Source: an uncultured Chloroflexota bacterium (GTDB lineage: Bacteria; Chloroflexota; Anaerolineae; Aggregatilineales; Phototrophicaceae). From it: DNA of 5,206 nucleotides. The notes under the pieces are model-generated. The model was not told where the DNA came from. It made no database searches and worked only from the letters and a program-made list of their open reading frames with translations. The stretch spans positions 1 to 5,206 of the forward strand of contig CALMZT010000343.1 in NCBI GenBank assembly GCA_937870805.1, written 5' to 3'. This document shows, one piece after another, positions 1 through 5,206 of the stretch. Position numbers and translations under genes: made by a program. Each line of letters begins with the position of its first letter. Position 1 is the stretch's first letter.

Positions 1-22
1 ATACGAATGCCGAATCAAGCAT

Positions 23-79
23 CAAATAAAGTGTAGCACAAAAGGAAGTTCATTTGAGTTCCTTTTGACACTTTAATTG
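23..79. repeat. Long imperfect inverted repeat, possible terminator
   Basis: The inner arms CAAAAGGAA (39-47) and TTCCTTTTG (59-67) are perfectly complementary over 9 bp around an 11-nt loop. The outer arms AAAGTGT (28-34) and ACACTTT (68-74) add 7 bp, with a 4-nt bulge (AGCA, 35-38) on the left side only. Pairing can continue weakly outward with T27-A75 and CAA (23-25) against TTG (77-79). The arms are A-rich on the left and T-rich on the right, so a transcript would form a stable hairpin with U-rich flanks. This fits a terminator for an unseen gene ending to the left, or for one arriving on the minus strand. No long uninterrupted T-tract follows on the + strand, so the terminator role is an inference. 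The inverted repeat itself is plain in the sequence. Confidence 0.6.
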
Positions 80-163
80 GAAATGTAAGATTTCTATTTC
101 CTGACAAGTGGTTTCTCTAAAACAGTTTGTGTAAAAGATTGCTTTTCTTCAAAATTCGCTTCG

Positions 164-172
164 TGTTATCAT
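164..172 (+). promoter_or_regulatory. Extended -10 promoter for the TPR-like gene
   Basis: TG (164-165), one base, then TATCAT (167-172) matches the extended -10 pattern TGnTATAAT with one mismatch. Transcription would start near 179-180 and give a leader of about 24 nt that contains the Shine-Dalgarno GGGAG (192-196). The -35 region is poor: TTTCTT at 144-149 has the right spacing but little similarity. An extended -10 can compensate for that. Assignment is by similarity to the sigma-70 consensus only. Confidence 0.45.
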
Positions 173-203
173 ATGTGCAGGACAGAGAAACGGGAGCAGT
201 AAG

Positions 204-1133
204 ATGTCAGCGAACGTAGATGCGATGGTACGCGAAGGCATTAGAGCCTATCGTGCAGGGAACAAAGCCGAAGCACGCACACTACTGATGAAAGCAGTCG
301 AATTAGATGAATTTAATGAACAGGCTTGGCTCTGGTTAAGTGCGACGGTAGAGAGCGTTGAAGAGCAGCGTACTTGTTTGGAAAACGTTTTGATTATTAA
401 CCCCAATAACGAACGCGCCAAGAATGGTATACAAATGCTTACCGCAAAATCGGGAGGTACGCCGCCAGCGCCTCCGCCGTCAACGAGTTCACCCTTTGGC
501 GCGTCGCCGATAGGTGCCGCCTCTGCGGATGATGAAATGCCTACAAGTCTCGAATGGGATATGTCTTCGACGGAAACCAGCAGTGCCAGTTCGGCACTTC
601 GTCCACCCGAACCGACGAAGCAAGATTACGACGATTGGGTTTCCAGCCTCAATCTTGGTGGACCAGCCAGTCCTGCTCCGGCTCAGGGCGGCATCAATGC
701 TTTTACAATGACACCTTTTACGGACGAAGAAAGCATGTTTGGGGTTGAGGAAGACGAACCCATTCTGCCGCCAGCGCCACCGCCATCAAGTAAATCGTCT
801 TTCCCGGCAACGCCACCCCCTAGACCCGCGCCACCAGTGAGCGCGCCGCGTTCTGTGCCCGTGATGTCGCCACCGCCGGATGATGATGCCGATGATTTGC
901 TCGACGACATTGAAAGTACGGATTTGGATGACCAATTCGATGATGATTTTGCAATGGATGGCGATGACCAAGACCCATCTGAATACTTCAAGCTCATCCC
1001 AGAAGACATCAAGGCGACACGCTTGCCTGGCGAAGATGAGAAGTATCCCGCATTTGTGCCCGTGGGTTTAGCGGTGCTTATTATTCTGAATCTTGCGGCG
1101 GCAGGCTTATTATTGGCTAATCTGTTAGGCTGA
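204..1133 (+). CDS. TPR-like protein with acidic linker and C-terminal membrane anchor
   Basis: This is a 309-aa protein of unknown specific function. Residues 6-80 form two helical repeats of TPR type, with motifs GNKAEARTLLMKAVELD, AWLWLS and INPNNERAKNG. Such domains usually mediate protein-protein contacts. Residues 84-225 are low-complexity and rich in Pro, Ser and Ala, with PPAPPP clusters near 87-92 and 189-194. Residues 226-258 are strongly acidic, with about 18 Asp/Glu in 33 residues. A hydrophobic segment at about 285-307 ends almost at the C-terminus, so the protein looks tail-anchored with the TPR domain in the cytoplasm. There is no N-terminal signal peptide. The start is supported by GGGAG at 192-196, 7 nt upstream of ATG. 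The helical repeats and anchor are seen in the sequence; a scaffold role at the membrane is inferred. No clear terminator separates it from rpsT, so co-transcription is possible. Confidence 0.85.
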   Translation: MSANVDAMVREGIRAYRAGNKAEARTLLMKAVELDEFNEQAWLWLSATVESVEEQRTCLENVLIINPNNERAKNGIQMLTAKSGGTPPAPPPSTSSPFGASPIGAASADDEMPTSLEWDMSSTETSSASSALRPPEPTKQDYDDWVSSLNLGGPASPAPAQGGINAFTMTPFTDEESMFGVEEDEPILPPAPPPSSKSSFPATPPPRPAPPVSAPRSVPVMSPPPDDDADDLLDDIESTDLDDQFDDDFAMDGDDQDPSEYFKLIPEDIKATRLPGEDEKYPAFVPVGLAVLIILNLAAAGLLLANLLG

Positions 1134-1157
1134 GGCTAGACAATCGGCGTATCAATG

Positions 1158-1186
1158 TGTAAAATGCCACTACTCAGTTCTATAGT
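1158..1186 (+). promoter_or_regulatory. Candidate promoter for rpsT
   Basis: TATAGT at 1181-1186 matches the -10 consensus at 5 of 6 positions. At a 17-bp spacing the -35 position holds TGTAAA (1158-1163), which is only a weak match. Transcription would begin near 1193 and give a leader of about 44 nt. I see no terminator between the TPR-like gene and this point, so it may be an internal promoter added to read-through from upstream. Confidence 0.35.
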
Positions 1187-1197
1187 AATGAAAGATA

Positions 1198-1236
1198 GAG
1201 AGGAGACCACGGTACTCTCGCCGTTGCCTTTTTATT
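1198..1236 (+). promoter_or_regulatory. rpsT leader with distant Shine-Dalgarno and small hairpins
   Basis: The 12 bases before the rpsT ATG (TGCCTTTTTATT) contain no Shine-Dalgarno. The nearest good one is AGGAG at 1201-1205, about 31 nt from the start. Between them ACGG (1209-1212) and CCGT (1221-1224) can pair around an 8-nt loop. That would shorten the effective distance to about 15 nt. A competing stem pairs GAGAG (1198-1202) with CTCTC (1215-1219) and would hide part of the Shine-Dalgarno. The sequences are seen; a regulatory switch is inferred. Autogenous control of S20 is known in E. coli, but by a different leader. Confidence 0.35.
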
Positions 1237-1674
1237 ATGGCTAATCACAAATCAGCAATTAAGCGTATTCGTCAGACACTCAAGCGTCAACTTCACAACC
1301 GCGTCTATCGCAGCCGCGTGCGCACCTTCGTCAAGAACGCGCGTGCATCACTCAGCAAGGGGAGTGCGGATGCTGCAAAAGAAGCAGTCCGGCTTGCCGT
1401 TCAAGACCTGGATCGCGCTGCCAGTCGTGGGGCTATTCACAAGAATAACGGTGCCCGCCGCAAGAGTCGCCTCATGAAGCACCTTGCCGCCCTCGAATCA
1501 CAGTCAAAGAATTCACACCAAGAGCCGACCCAACGTCGGCTTTTTGTTTGGACATATCCCCAACCATTTTCATCTCTGTCCGAAAATCTGCATAATAACG
1601 CGCGATGCGGCATACTTGGAACTTATATCCAGAGGTCGGAGGGGGCGAGATGGAAAATCTTATTATTAAACTGA
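1237..1674 (+). CDS. rpsT: 30S ribosomal protein S20, frame open past its expected end
   Basis: S20 binds 16S rRNA early in assembly of the small ribosomal subunit. Residues 1-87 match the family from end to end: the start MANHKSAIKRIRQ, a basic helical bundle, the IHKNNGARRKSRL motif at 67-79, and LAALE at 83-87 where S20 normally ends. The usual length is about 85-95 residues, whereas this frame runs to 145. No in-frame stop occurs until TGA at 1672-1674. The extra residues (about 88-145) have no recognisable domain and are encoded by the intrinsic terminator and the region beyond it. The frame overlaps the start of the peptidase gene by 25 nt. ATG 1237 is fixed by homology despite the lack of a nearby Shine-Dalgarno. 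Either the stop was lost by a substitution or base-call error, or the gene truly lacks one before the terminator. The identity as S20 is certain; the C-terminal end is not. Confidence 0.93.
   Translation: MANHKSAIKRIRQTLKRQLHNRVYRSRVRTFVKNARASLSKGSADAAKEAVRLAVQDLDRAASRGAIHKNNGARRKSRLMKHLAALESQSKNSHQEPTQRRLFVWTYPQPFSSLSENLHNNARCGILGTYIQRSEGARWKILLLN
1523..1549 (+). terminator. Rho-independent terminator after rpsT
   Basis: AGCCGAC (1523-1529) and GTCGGCT (1535-1541) form a perfect 7-bp GC-rich stem with a 5-nt loop (CCAAC). It is followed by the T-rich tract TTTTTGTTT (1541-1549). Up to three further A-U or G-U pairs could extend the base of the stem. This is a textbook intrinsic terminator. 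It lies inside the open S20 frame, starting at codon 96, which is where the 3' untranslated region of rpsT would be expected. Confidence 0.9.
1567..1596 (+). promoter_or_regulatory. Candidate promoter for the M20 peptidase gene
   Basis: TTTTCA (1567-1572) and CATAAT (1591-1596) match the -35 consensus at 4 of 6 and the -10 consensus at 5 of 6, with an 18-bp spacer. The pair sits just downstream of the rpsT terminator, where a new promoter is needed. It would give a leader of about 45 nt. This is a consensus match only. Confidence 0.4.
1638..1642 (+). promoter_or_regulatory. Shine-Dalgarno that decides the peptidase start
   Basis: GGAGG lies 7 nt before ATG 1650. It favours that start over the in-frame ATG at 1605, which has no comparable site and would add 15 residues (MRHTWNLYPEVGGGE) partly encoded by this ribosome-binding site. 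Confidence 0.8.
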
Positions 1675-2831
1675 ATCGCACGCTGAAATGGCAATGGCTG
1701 CCAGACATTGCACAATGGGTTATTCAACAAGCCTTAGCGATTCATCGTATCCCTGCCCCTACATTCTATGAAGAACAGCGCGGCATTTACATCATGGAGC
1801 AATTCAAAGCGCTGGGATTAGTTGAAGTAGAAATGGACGCACTATACAACGTCTACGGACTACTGCCAGGTAATAACCGAAGCCTCCCCGGTCTTATGAT
1901 TTCAGCTCATACAGATACCGTTTTTCCACAAGATACTGATCTGAAAGTGACTGTTAAAGACGATTTGATTTATGGCGCAGGTCTCGGTGACAACAGCATC
2001 GGCGTCGCGGGCATGATGGGGCTGATTGCCGCTTTCCAGCGTCAAAACTGGACAGCAGAGTGTGATCTTTGGTTTGTAGCAACTACTCGTGAAGAAGGGT
2101 TAGGCGATTTAGGCGGGATGCGCGCGGCGTTTGAGAAGTTGAAATCGCGGATCGCCAGTGTTATCAACCTCGAAGGATTAGCTTTTGGGCACATCTATCA
2201 TGCGGGGATCGCCGTGCGTCGCTTGCATATCAAAGCGTCTGCGCCGGGAGGACATAGCTGGCTACACTTCGGGCGTCCAAGCGCCATACATGGTATCGTT
2301 GAGCTTGGTGCCCGCATTACGTCGATCCATCCACCACAGAACGCCCGCACGACCTATAATATTGGCATGATTGAAGGGGGACAGTCCATCAATTCAATTG
2401 CCACAAGCGCTAGTTTATGGCTTGACTTGCGCTCCGAAGAACCTACAGCGCTTCAACTGCTGGAACGTCAGGTACGGTCTGAAATCGAAGCAATCAATAA
2501 ATCGGAACTAACGATGGCTATCGAAGTTGTAGGAGATCGTCCGGCAGGGAATATTTCAACGTCTCACCCGTTGGTGTTAGGAGCTATGGCAGCGTTGGCA
2601 CAGGTCGGTGTGCGCGGCTCACTGGAAACAGGCAGTACAGATGCCAATGTGCCTTTAGCAGCCGGCTATCCGGCGGTCACTATTGGTATCACACGCGGCG
2701 GTAATGCTCATCGCCTGGACGAATATATAGAGACTAAACCCATCGAAGCGGGAATGCGTCAGTTAACACTCTTAGCATTGGCAGCCGCCAGTTATCAATA
2801 TGATGAGAAATCTTCATTGAAAGGTGGTTGA
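1650..2831 (+). CDS. M20-family metallopeptidase (M20/M25/M40 type hydrolase)
   Basis: This 393-aa cytoplasmic hydrolase belongs to the di-zinc M20 family, which includes carboxypeptidase G2, ArgE, DapE and PepT. The full ligand set is visible: H87 and D89 in AHTDT, D114 in GLGDN, the catalytic base and metal ligand E148-E149 in TREEGLG, E175 in NLEG, and H354 in GGNAHRLDE. PGGHSW (199-204) supplies the conserved His of the lid/dimerisation domain, which spans roughly residues 185-295 and interrupts the catalytic domain. No signal peptide or membrane segment is seen. Length is normal for the family and the gene looks intact. The substrate cannot be read from the sequence: peptide or acyl-amino-acid cleavage are both possible, and the arrangement resembles PepT-like and CPG2-like members more than strict ArgE or DapE. 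It lies alone between the rpsT terminator and the signalling genes, with no obvious pathway context. Confidence 0.9.
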   Translation: MENLIIKLNRTLKWQWLPDIAQWVIQQALAIHRIPAPTFYEEQRGIYIMEQFKALGLVEVEMDALYNVYGLLPGNNRSLPGLMISAHTDTVFPQDTDLKVTVKDDLIYGAGLGDNSIGVAGMMGLIAAFQRQNWTAECDLWFVATTREEGLGDLGGMRAAFEKLKSRIASVINLEGLAFGHIYHAGIAVRRLHIKASAPGGHSWLHFGRPSAIHGIVELGARITSIHPPQNARTTYNIGMIEGGQSINSIATSASLWLDLRSEEPTALQLLERQVRSEIEAINKSELTMAIEVVGDRPAGNISTSHPLVLGAMAALAQVGVRGSLETGSTDANVPLAAGYPAVTIGITRGGNAHRLDEYIETKPIEAGMRQLTLLALAAASYQYDEKSSLKGG

Positions 2832-2846
2832 CGCATAGACTATGAT
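2817..2846 (+). promoter_or_regulatory. Candidate promoter for the signalling genes
   Basis: TTGAAA (2817-2822) and TATGAT (2841-2846) each match the sigma-70 consensus at 5 of 6 positions, with an 18-bp spacer. The -35 hexamer lies inside the last codons of the peptidase gene. Transcription would start near 2853, leaving only a few bases before the AGGAG at 2856-2860. I see no terminator between the peptidase stop and this point, so read-through from the peptidase is also possible. Confidence 0.5.
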
Positions 2847-2864
2847 TAAGAGGAAAGGAGACAA

Positions 2865-2903
2865 AGTGGCATTCTTTTCATCGTCTATCTCAAGTCTGCC
2901 ACT
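2865..2903 (+). repeat. Inverted repeat in the leader of the pseudo-receiver gene
   Basis: AGTGGCA (2865-2871) and TGCCACT (2897-2903) are perfect 7-bp complements around a 25-nt loop. The left arm contains the GTG start of the short leader ORF. The hairpin lies between the strong Shine-Dalgarno (2856-2860) and ATG 2912. If folded, it would leave about 12 unpaired nt between them, down from 51. The pairing is seen; a role in initiation is inferred. Confidence 0.45.
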
Positions 2904-2925
2904 GAAGCTTTATGCCGTCAATTGA
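2866..2925 (+). CDS. Possible 19-aa leader peptide
   Basis: A GTG at 2866 is preceded at 5 nt by AGGAG (2856-2860), within the purine-rich tract AGGAAAGGAG. This is one of the strongest ribosome-binding sites in the window. The frame encodes MAFFSSSISSLPLKLYAVN if GTG is read as Met, and stops at TGA 2923-2925. It overlaps the start of the following gene (ATG 2912) by 14 nt in a different frame. That gene has no Shine-Dalgarno of its own, so translation of this ORF could load ribosomes onto it by coupling. The peptide has no recognised domain. It may instead be an accident of a leader whose Shine-Dalgarno serves ATG 2912 through the hairpin. Confidence 0.35.
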   Translation: MAFFSSSISSLPLKLYAVN

Positions 2926-3757
2926 CCTGCTTGTGGCTGTACGCCGCGAACACGCTGCACGCTATTATAAAAACTTATCTGCTCAAAAAGACCTCAAAGT
3001 CGAAATCGTTTCTAATACCCATGACGCCCTGGATATTCTTGCTGATCGTGACAAACACGTCGATGTCTTCGTCGTGGACAACGGGCTTGGCGATACTGAC
3101 GATTTGATTGCCGATTTACGCCATACCTATCCTCGTTTATTGATTATCCTTGTCGATGAAGAAGCCGATTTCGGTATTCCAGGGCAAGCTGACGAAATCA
3201 GCACTGAGCCATTTGAAAACGACGACCTGATCCGCCGCATCGGCAGTTTAATGTCGGATCGACAGCTTGAAACCTTGCGCGCCGACAGCCTGCCAGGTGT
3301 GCGTGCCTTTGCCAAAAAACTACGCACAGCAACAGGCGAAGGTGGTAAATATCAAGCAGCGGTTGAGGCTTGCCAGGAAATGGGGTATGATTACGTTGGA
3401 TATTACCGTTTGGAAACATTAAATCCAGTAAATCTTACGCTCAAAGCACAGGTTGGACCCAATGCAATTTTAGCGATCATGCCAAAACAAGCGTCTGCTG
3501 ATGATATTATTGGCTGGGTGAGTAAAAGCGGGCACAGCCGTACTGCTGGACCGCAAGACAATCCAACACACCCACTCGTTGCCAAAGGGCGCCTGGGATG
3601 TGTGGCGTGTGTTCCGGTGACATTTAGTGGTACACGTTATGGTGCGTTGATCGCTTGTCGGGAGCAGCCTCATTCGATTAACCAGGAAAATGTGATGATG
3701 CTTGAGCTTGTCAGTGTGCAGTTGGCAGCGGCGATTTCCAAAGAAAGCATTGGCTAG
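2912..3757 (+). CDS. Pseudo-receiver plus GAF domain signalling protein
   Basis: This is a soluble 281-aa protein. Residues 4-115 resemble a response-regulator receiver: IDLLVAV as first strand, D56 in VFVVDN at the phospho-acceptor position, LLIILVD (76-82) as fourth strand, and ISTEPF (96-101) as fifth. The acidic pair that normally follows the first strand is missing (VRRE instead), and the conserved Lys of the KPF motif is Glu99. Standard Mg2+-dependent phosphorylation is therefore doubtful. Residues about 130-278 form a GAF-like sensory domain (YQAAVEACQEMGYDYVGYYRLE, then VPVTFSGTRYGALIACRE). There is no DNA-binding or enzymatic output domain. ATG 2912 is the first start after an in-frame TGA at 2903-2905. 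No Shine-Dalgarno lies just upstream, so initiation probably depends on the leader. The next gene, a histidine kinase, starts 2 bp after the stop, so both are likely translated together in one pathway. The GAF ligand is unknown. Confidence 0.8.
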   Translation: MPSIDLLVAVRREHAARYYKNLSAQKDLKVEIVSNTHDALDILADRDKHVDVFVVDNGLGDTDDLIADLRHTYPRLLIILVDEEADFGIPGQADEISTEPFENDDLIRRIGSLMSDRQLETLRADSLPGVRAFAKKLRTATGEGGKYQAAVEACQEMGYDYVGYYRLETLNPVNLTLKAQVGPNAILAIMPKQASADDIIGWVSKSGHSRTAGPQDNPTHPLVAKGRLGCVACVPVTFSGTRYGALIACREQPHSINQENVMMLELVSVQLAAAISKESIG

Positions 3758-3759
3758 GA

Positions 3760-5206
3760 ATGCACGAAACTGAAAATCTCATTCTTCAAAATCGTCTCCT
3801 CTCGGAAGAGGTCAAACGGCGCATCGATCAGATGGCGGCGATTAACATTGTCGCCTCGACAGTAGGTCAATCGCTTGATCTTGACCAAACTTTGCAGACG
3901 GCGCTGCGGGCTGTGCTAGAGGTTGTGAACGCCGAATCTGGCGGGATCAGCCTTGTTGACCAGGAGACGCAAGATGTGGTACTGCGCGCGCAGCAAGGAT
4001 GGTTACATGATTTCGTGAGTATGCCGATGCGTATCCCGTTCGGCAAAGGCATGTCCGGGCAGGTGATTGCCAACGACGGTGTGATTGCCAATAACAACCT
4101 CGACGGCACCGAAGATTACGCCGTTCCCAGCTTCCGTGATGAACATTTTCGCTCGATTGCGATGGCTCCGATGCACGCGCGCGGCAAAATCATCGGTATT
4201 TTAAGCATCATGAGCAATAAGCCGAATAGCTTCAGCGATGAAATTGTCGGTGTGCTGCGCGCAGTTGCCGATACGGTGGGGGTCGCCCTGGACAATGCGC
4301 GCCTTTATGAAGCGCGCGGAGAGCAGGAAAACCGCCTCAACGCTATTTTACAGTCTTCTGCCGATGGCATTATCACTACCGATCAAAACGGACGTATTGA
4401 GCTAGTAAATTACACGGCAGAAACGATGCTCGGCATTAGCAGCAAAAAGCTCAGAGAAGTGCCGCTGCGTGAAGCGCCGATTCACGCTAAAATGCGCGAT
4501 TCGCTGTTGGTTGCAGTATCGTCACGCCTTGAAGGCAATGAAAAAGCCTTTCAGGTCACTTTGGATCATGAGCGTGTTGTGCTGGTACAAGTCTCACCTG
4601 TCTATGTCGAGCGTCAGGTATCGCAAAAAGGAGACGCAGACGGTTGGGTGATCGTACTTCAAGATGTTACTCACTTGCGCAAAGCAGAAATTGAGCGTGC
4701 GCGCTTTATGCAAGCTGCTGCTCATGATATGCGTAACCCGTTAGGGGTGACCCTCAACTCCCTGACGATGCTGCAAGGGATGTTAGAGAAAAAAGATCAA
4801 ACGGTAGATGAAATCATCAATATTGGTGTGCGCAGCATCAATCGTCTGCGTGATCTCATTGATGACCTGCTCAACCTCGAACATATCGAAAGCGGTTATG
4901 GCTTTACCCGTGCTGAAGTCGATATACGCGAACTGCTGAACGAAGTTGTCGCCAACGCCAAGCCGCTGCTCGATAAAAAATCACTGCACTTTACGCTCGA
5001 TATTGCGCCAGAGATCACTACCGCAAAGGTAGATCGCCGCTGGCTTTCACGCGCATTGCTCAACTACCTCGATAATGCTATGAAATACACACAGGCTGGT
5101 GGGAAAGTGACCTTAAAAGTCTTCAGCGAAGAGACACTGCTGCACATTGAAGTCATTGATAATGGTCCCGGGATTGCAGTGAAATCTCAATCACCACTGT
5201 TTTATC
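3760..5206 (+). CDS. Soluble GAF-PAS sensor histidine kinase, 3' end beyond the window
   Basis: The frame runs open from ATG 3760 to the window edge: 482 complete codons plus one base. No transmembrane segment is seen, so it is a cytoplasmic kinase. Domains in order: a short N-terminal helix (1-25); a GAF domain at about 25-185 (GGISLVD, FGKGMSGQVI, MSNKPNSFSDE, then the exit helix VGVALDNARLYE); a PAS domain at about 190-305 (ILQSSADGIITTDQNGRIE, closing with GWVIVLQDVTHLRKAE); and HisKA with the phospho-acceptor H322 in AHDMRNPLG. The HATPase domain begins near 390-420, with N439 in YLDNAMKYT (N-box) and D467 in DNGPGI (G1 box). The F-box region begins at SPLFY and the G2 box is missing only because the window ends. 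It starts 2 nt after the preceding stop with only AGGA adjacent, which suggests translational coupling. The likely partner is the preceding pseudo-receiver protein, or a regulator encoded downstream. The sensed signal is unknown. Confidence 0.93.
   Translation, partial: MHETENLILQNRLLSEEVKRRIDQMAAINIVASTVGQSLDLDQTLQTALRAVLEVVNAESGGISLVDQETQDVVLRAQQGWLHDFVSMPMRIPFGKGMSGQVIANDGVIANNNLDGTEDYAVPSFRDEHFRSIAMAPMHARGKIIGILSIMSNKPNSFSDEIVGVLRAVADTVGVALDNARLYEARGEQENRLNAILQSSADGIITTDQNGRIELVNYTAETMLGISSKKLREVPLREAPIHAKMRDSLLVAVSSRLEGNEKAFQVTLDHERVVLVQVSPVYVERQVSQKGDADGWVIVLQDVTHLRKAEIERARFMQAAAHDMRNPLGVTLNSLTMLQGMLEKKDQTVDEIINIGVRSINRLRDLIDDLLNLEHIESGYGFTRAEVDIRELLNEVVANAKPLLDKKSLHFTLDIAPEITTAKVDRRWLSRALLNYLDNAMKYTQAGGKVTLKVFSEETLLHIEVIDNGPGIAVKSQSPLFY

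Noticed and set aside
65..91. Promoter using the perfect TTGACA at 65-70
   Set aside because: The best -10 (TAAGAT, 86-91) is only 15 bp away and matches 4 of 6. TTGACA also falls inside the inverted repeat. The extended -10 at 164-172 is a better candidate.
133..146. Small AAAAG/CTTTT hairpin
   Set aside because: Five weak A-T-rich pairs in an A/T-rich leader are expected by chance.
173..202. Nine-codon ORF ending 1 nt before the TPR-like gene
   Set aside because: It has no Shine-Dalgarno, and it would start upstream of the predicted transcription start near 179.
683..1012. 109-aa minus-strand ORF rich in Ser and Gly
   Set aside because: It is the complement of the Pro-rich and Asp-rich codons of the TPR-like gene; the low-complexity content is a shadow.
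1605..1649. Upstream ATG for the peptidase, adding 15 residues
   Set aside because: It lacks a Shine-Dalgarno, and the added residues are encoded by the leader and the GGAGG site of ATG 1650.
1484..1669. TTG-started 61-aa ORF in another frame, as a frameshifted end of S20
   Set aside because: It does not resemble an S20 C-terminus and also runs through the terminator, so a frameshift does not repair the missing stop.
3867..4109. 80-aa minus-strand ORF
   Set aside because: It lies within the kinase GAF domain, whose + frame has clear family motifs. The reverse frame has none.

Overview
The window reads as a chromosomal stretch from a bacterium of the Chloroflexota, most likely an Anaerolineae-type lineage. 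This placement is an inference. It rests on the style of the first protein (a short TPR-like head with AWLWLS and INPNN motifs, then Pro-rich and acidic linkers), on the soluble GAF/PAS/histidine-kinase architecture with an AHDMRNPLG H-box, and on the moderate base composition. No marker here fixes the taxon. All recognised genes lie on the + strand. I see no mobile element, CRISPR array, tRNA or rRNA.

Layout: positions 1-203 are non-coding and hold a long imperfect inverted repeat (23-79) and an extended -10 promoter (about 164-172). Next is a 309-aa TPR-like protein with a disordered acidic middle and a C-terminal membrane anchor (204-1133). After a 103-bp gap comes rpsT, ribosomal protein S20 (from 1237), with a clear intrinsic terminator at 1523-1549. 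The S20 frame has no stop codon before that terminator and stays open to 1674. A complete M20-family metallopeptidase follows (1650-2831) with its own strong ribosome-binding site. A likely promoter overlaps the end of the peptidase gene. It leads into a probable two-gene signalling unit: a pseudo-receiver plus GAF protein (2912-3757) and, 2 bp downstream, a soluble GAF-PAS-HisKA-HATPase histidine kinase (from 3760) cut off by the window end.

How they work together: the last two genes almost certainly form one operon and one signalling pathway. The kinase senses through its GAF and PAS domains. Its partner has a receiver-like fold that keeps the phospho-acceptor-like Asp but lacks the acidic pair and the conserved Lys. 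The TPR protein, S20 and the peptidase have no evident functional link to each other or to this pair.

The most unusual points concern gene expression rather than a new enzyme system. First, S20 has no stop codon in any frame upstream of its terminator. Second, S20 has no Shine-Dalgarno sequence near its start, only one about 30 nt away with a small hairpin between. Third, the pseudo-receiver gene has the same arrangement: no local Shine-Dalgarno, but a strong one about 50 nt upstream that is followed by a 19-codon GTG ORF overlapping the gene start and by a 7-bp inverted repeat that could bridge the distance. I found no convincing novel defence, secretion or biosynthetic system.
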